This document shows, piece by piece, positions 24,501 to 26,837 of a stretch of 26,837 bases of DNA; the first letter of the stretch is position 1; the number at the start of each line of letters is the position of its first letter. The DNA is taken from contig DFHL01000059.1 of assembly GCA_002371315.1 (NCBI GenBank), positions 329 to 27,165 of the forward strand, written 5' to 3'. Origin of the DNA: Bacteroidales bacterium UBA3724. GTDB lineage: Bacteria > Bacteroidota > Bacteroidia > Bacteroidales > P3. Below the pieces are notes generated by a model. That model saw only the letters and a list, made by a program, of their open reading frames with translations, did not search any database and was not told where the DNA came from. Position numbers and translations under genes: made by a program.

Positions 24501-24996
24501 TCAGGATGGCCCAGAACACCACGGCGGTGAAGAACGACGACATAGCGTAGACCTCGCCCTCGACAGCCGAGAACCAGTAGGTGTCGGTGAAGGTGTAGGC
24601 CAGCGCGCCGACGATGCCGGCACCGAAAACTGCCCAGACCTTGGTGTTGTTAAGTGCCAGTTCTTCAGGCTTCAGCAGCTTCTTGCCGAGCAGGGTGATG
24701 GTCCAGAAAAGGAACATAATGCCCAGGCCGCTGGCCACGGCCGACATCACGTTGACGGCAAAGGCGGCGTGGTAGGGGTCGGTGAAGAGGCAGAACAGGC
24801 GGCCCAGAATCTGGAACGTGGGGGCTCCAGGGGGGTGCCCCACCTGCACTTTGTAGGCCGTGGCGATATACTCGCCGCAGTCCCACCACGAGGCCGTCGC
24901 TTCAGCGGTCATAATGTAAACAGCGCAGGCTATGATGCCTATCACCCAGCCTATTGCGTTGTTCATCAAGTGATACTGTTTCAAAGTTTTGTCCAT
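21502..24996 (-). CDS. DUF2723 membrane protein, probable protein O-mannosyltransferase-like GT-C enzyme
   Basis: The product is 1,164 residues. The N-terminal DUF2723 (PF11028) signature is TASWWDCGEYIATAYKVQVGHPPGAPTF with the Asp/Glu of WDCGE, as in GT-C glycosyltransferases. There are about a dozen membrane helices in residues 12-370 and 575-735, with a large periplasmic segment between them, and a soluble C-terminal region (about 740-1164, including NDTFPLWYIQEVEGWRTD and NLPRRGYLMRN) with helical, TPR-like parts. The human homologue TMEM260 is a protein O-mannosyltransferase; in Bacteroidota this fits the general O-glycosylation of secreted proteins, but the donor is unproven. The start at 24996 matches the family. 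It is a single-gene unit ending in a strong terminator. Confidence 0.92.
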   Translation of the reverse strand: MDKTLKQYHLMNNAIGWVIGIIACAVYIMTAEATASWWDCGEYIATAYKVQVGHPPGAPTFQILGRLFCLFTDPYHAAFAVNVMSAVASGLGIMFLFWTITLLGKKLLKPEELALNNTKVWAVFGAGIVGALAYTFTDTYWFSAVEGEVYAMSSFFTAVVFWAILKWEEQSDDRHSLRWLILISFLVGMAIGVHLLNLLTIPAIVYVVYFKKYPKTTLKGFIVSGVISLVILALVLWGVIPGIVNLSCDFDVFFVNKLHLGFNTGTVVFFLLVALFIVWGVWNNSHFQRPGKTVNIIVLVVIFALLFFAKIGAGTFSFGYFIVLVALGAASWFIVKGKNRQVTNAALMSLLMLVVGYSTFFILVIRANTNTPLNENAPKDAVAMRAYLGREQYGQTPLLTGPYYTAGSPISSENDYAKYIRSTDSEGRDFYKVASYAQTYKYNEAHTGVFPRMYSADNSRQHPQYYRYWAGEPPVGQKPTFAQNMTFFHRYQMGWMYWRYFMWNFAGRQNDIQGHHFDDNTGMQGVHYPTVNYTDGNWISGINYVDEERLGPQDNLPDALANNKARNKYYMLPLLLGMLGLIYHCIKNRKDAFVVFLMFFMTGLAIAIYLNMPPRQPRERDYAFVGSFYFFSVWIGLGVYALYDWLTTKFEKKERNYYLIAGAACVLLGLVFNGAAFILTMIGAVLLVVGFVRLPKAVALPVAFVLSMSVPVILCAENWDDHDRSQKTAARDFAKNYLGMADKNGIVITFGDNDTFPLWYIQEVEGWRTDIRIYNYTLSGMHWYIEQLYNKLYDSDPLPFTLPKDMYGLGHEVFVYNPDGARMEVTEALQMVANNRKQFVRAERGDSVVYLPTNKFKITLDKPKLVANGIITAAQADTIPDFIAFDINLPRRGYLMRNEMAMLDFLGTNRFERSVSIMNPGYIRDVFPVVDRYSIEDGMLSMLVPYPADDSQGRYSERTADYLLNGIKNADGTYTPLQWGNLDKDIYVDPISKNMGDVQRQSYVLLSDQLLREGDTAGARKALDIREKFFPKSNFPNDRFALMMVYAYSHVGDQVKAYDILCDVFEYYTQQLAYVKQFPADKSYGVERMVADASYFLYQVVGLCNHSMSRNPFDNRPEVALTESGAEAFARSSQQNADRLKAIQDFANGPVYQNEVLPLVENMR

Positions 24997-25058
24997 TTAT
25001 AAAAGAGTTTTTGTTAAATTTCTGATGGTTGTATTTCAGTAATTAGTTTTGTTTGGCT

Positions 25059-25215
25059 GTGCGACACACCCCGCCCTTCGGGCACCCCTCTCCGAGAGGG
25101 GATGTCGCGGTAGCGGTTTGGACGTCTGTCAGTGTGCGTAAACAGGTACCAATCAAAGCACTGCGTAGCCATCCCCTCTCGGAGAGGGGTGCCCGAAGGG
25201 CGGGGTGTGTCGCAC
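25059..25215. repeat. Long perfect inverted repeat (46-bp arms), MITE-like
   Basis: Arms 25059-25104 and 25170-25215 are exact reverse complements over 46 bp and enclose 65 bp (25105-25169). Each arm itself contains smaller palindromes (CCCCTCTC-C-GAGAGGGG and GCCC-TTCG-GGC). No transposase and no clear target duplication were seen. It lies between arcA and the DUF2723 gene, probably in the leader of the latter. Confidence 0.9.
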
Positions 25216-25293
25216 CATACAGACATTCTTTATCGCATTTTTTCATCGCTATCAAAACCTAAATATACATCTTACTTATTACCAGTCTCTGCA

Positions 25294-26550
25294 CTACAGC
25301 TCGTCGCGGTTGATGGGCATCGTCATACAGCGCGCACCGCCGCCGGCGCGGGGCAGCTCGCTGCCCGCGAAGGTGACCACGCAGCGCTTATAGTCGTCGA
25401 TGCTGACGCGCCCTTCGGCCACATCCTCGGCCTTCAGCACGCTGAAACCGGCACGGTCGAGGGCCTCGATGGTGTGGATATTGCGCCTATAGCCAATCAC
25501 TTTGCCCGGAGCCAGGGCGAAGAAGTTGGCACCGCTGTGCCACTGCTCGCGCTGCTGCACCCACAGGTCGTCGCCGCCGCAGAACACAGGCTCCATCTCC
25601 ATTCCCACCTGCTTCAGCGCCTCGAGCATATTCTTGCAGTCGTGGTACTTGACCTTGCCGTTGTCGATTTCGATGCGCGTGGTGCGTTTGCCGGCAAACT
25701 CGGCCGTCTTGCGCAACATCGGCTCATACATCATACAGCGGTCGCGGTCCAGGAAGGTGTAGACCATATCGAGGTGGATGAACGAATCCGGCTGGTGCGG
25801 CAGCTGCTGGGCAATGATGTTGAAGCGCGGACGGTCCTTGAACGTATGGGCCAGAAACTCAATACCTTTGGCATTGGTACGTATGCCCTCGCCGATGCAC
25901 AGCAGGTCGCTGCGGCCTATCTGCACGTCGCCGCCCTCGGTGCGTGCAGCCGAATTCCACTCCTGCGCATTCATCACCTCGCAGCCGAAGTAGTGTTTGA
26001 ATATAGACTTGTAAATCAAGTTCTCACGCTTGCGCACGTCGAACGACATCGAGTTGACAAGCACGCGGTCGAAGACCGACGACGAGGCGTCGCGCGTGAA
26101 AAACAGGTTGTAGAGCGGCCGCAGCACATAGCGGCGCTCGGCATAGCGGTCGGGGTCCTTGCCGGCACGGTAGGGGAAGCCCTCAATCAGCTCGCGCGCA
26201 ATGGTTTTGGCATCCTGCATCAGCATTTCGTCGATCAGGTAGTCGCACCCCTCGGCGCGGCAGCTTTGCGTGACGAGCGACGCGCACAGGTCGTCGTCCT
26301 CAAGCAGCTGCTCAAGTATGTCGCTGACATAGAACACCTTGGTGGTGCGTTCGAAGACGCCGCTGAACCAGCGGTACTCGTTGTCCACGATTTCCTTGCT
26401 CAGAATGTCGCTGTACAGGGCCTCGTGCGCGTTGGCGGGCGTCATCCGTTCGATTTCGACACCCGGCCGGTGCAGAAGCACAGCATTGAGACGCCCCGTT
26501 TCGGACGTCACGTTGACTTTGATTGGTGTTTTATTTTGGTCAAATTTCAT
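25294..26550 (-). CDS. arcA: Arginine deiminase
   Basis: The product is 418 residues, close to the usual ADI length. It hydrolyses L-arginine to citrulline and ammonia. The guanidine-modifying-enzyme active site is complete: FTRD (151-154), EGGD (205-208), H259 and D261 in HLDMVYT, and the nucleophile Cys408 in GGARCMTMP. The segment IGEGIRTNAKGI replaces the SERT motif common in other ADIs. The open frame runs to 26631, but the ATG at 26550 (MKFDQN) or 26556 begins the family homology; the upstream residues lie in the promoter and leader. Neither arcB nor arcC is in the window. Confidence 0.93.
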   Translation of the reverse strand: MKFDQNKTPIKVNVTSETGRLNAVLLHRPGVEIERMTPANAHEALYSDILSKEIVDNEYRWFSGVFERTTKVFYVSDILEQLLEDDDLCASLVTQSCRAEGCDYLIDEMLMQDAKTIARELIEGFPYRAGKDPDRYAERRYVLRPLYNLFFTRDASSSVFDRVLVNSMSFDVRKRENLIYKSIFKHYFGCEVMNAQEWNSAARTEGGDVQIGRSDLLCIGEGIRTNAKGIEFLAHTFKDRPRFNIIAQQLPHQPDSFIHLDMVYTFLDRDRCMMYEPMLRKTAEFAGKRTTRIEIDNGKVKYHDCKNMLEALKQVGMEMEPVFCGGDDLWVQQREQWHSGANFFALAPGKVIGYRRNIHTIEALDRAGFSVLKAEDVAEGRVSIDDYKRCVVTFAGSELPRAGGGARCMTMPINRDEL

Positions 26551-26628
26551 ATACATAATATCAAATATCAGCCATATCTTGCTGGACAACAAGCGGATTG
26601 CCACAGCAGGACAGACAAAGCAGAAATG

Positions 26629-26636
26629 CAAATATA
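26629..26636 (-). promoter_or_regulatory. Probable -7 box of arcA
   Basis: TATATTTG on the minus strand, a full match to TAnnTTTG, about 78 nt before the chosen ATG. The -33 box is poor (TTTTC-like), so regulation by an activator is possible. Confidence 0.55.
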
Positions 26637-26837
26637 CGAATATTTTTTAAAAGAAAAGAATGTGGCGGCAAAAAAACTTTTTCAAGCCCCACTTCGCTCC
26701 GCAACCGCAACCCGCAAGCGACGCGCAGCGACACAGCGCGAAACACAGCGGCACACAATGACACAACAAACCTCGTACCACACTGAAAACCAGCCACTAA
26801 AGGCACCTTCTCCGTCCGTTGTACAGTATATGTACAG
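26637..26837. other. Region upstream of arcA, no gene seen
   Basis: About 200 bp to the window edge with no credible ORF. At 26820-26836 there is TGTACA-N5-TGTACA, two copies of a palindromic hexamer that together form an inverted repeat. It could be an operator for arcA or for a gene beyond the edge. Confidence 0.4.

Overview
The window looks like chromosomal DNA of a Bacteroidota bacterium, most likely order Bacteroidales. Several genes have the Bacteroidota promoter pattern TTTG-N19-TAnnTTTG, best seen before the methylase gene and atpB. There is a large secreted protein with a C-terminal type IX secretion (gliding-motility type) sorting domain, a DUF2723 membrane glycosyltransferase-like protein, a 'four helix bundle suffix' protein, and the usual Bacteroidota pairing of a Nif3 protein with a zinc-ribbon coiled-coil protein. 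No rRNA, tRNA, CRISPR array, transposase or integrase was seen. The order and genus are inferred from gene content only.

Layout. 1-3.5 kb (+ strand): the 3' part of nif3, a zinc-ribbon coiled-coil protein, and a histidine ammonia-lyase. 3.6-9.6 kb (- strand): a four-helix-bundle/zinc-finger protein, a YhaM-like HD phosphohydrolase, an 1,123-residue type IX secretion substrate directly downstream of an MgtC-family membrane protein, and a possible 49-codon ORF. 9.6-10.3 kb is an AT-rich gap without a convincing gene. 10.3-12.1 kb: a YgiQ-type radical SAM protein. 12.2-18.1 kb (- strand): a compact, AT-rich five-gene operon (nuclease-methylase fusion, HsdS, an unrecognised 300-residue protein, a four-helix membrane protein, a 37-kDa nucleoid-associated protein) inserted between the housekeeping genes ygiQ and pgk. 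18.4-26.6 kb (- strand): pgk, an isolated atpB, a ribbon-helix-helix-like protein, the DUF2723 protein and an arginine deiminase.

Two things stand out. First, the five-gene operon has no separate HsdR. Its methylase carries an N-terminal HsdR_N-type nuclease domain, so the pair resembles the (RM)S layout of BcgI-like enzymes. Three co-transcribed extra genes, one coding for a membrane protein, suggest an undescribed composite defence system. Second, the core DNA is peppered with short degenerate tandem arrays of fixed period: 7 nt (GTGACCT, AATTCAC, GTTCTCM), 8 nt (ATAACGNN, GGGTTTNA) and 11 nt (NNNNGGCTTTG). They lie at gene ends and also in frame inside the conserved enzymes nif3 and ygiQ, where they add stretches of residues not expected in those families. 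No such array was noticed inside the five-gene operon, in keeping with that operon being a recent arrival.

Most of the minus-strand genes are ordinary metabolism and envelope functions: glycolysis (pgk), ATP synthase subunit a, arginine catabolism, RNA turnover and protein glycosylation. Promoters and hairpin terminators separate several of them into single-gene units.
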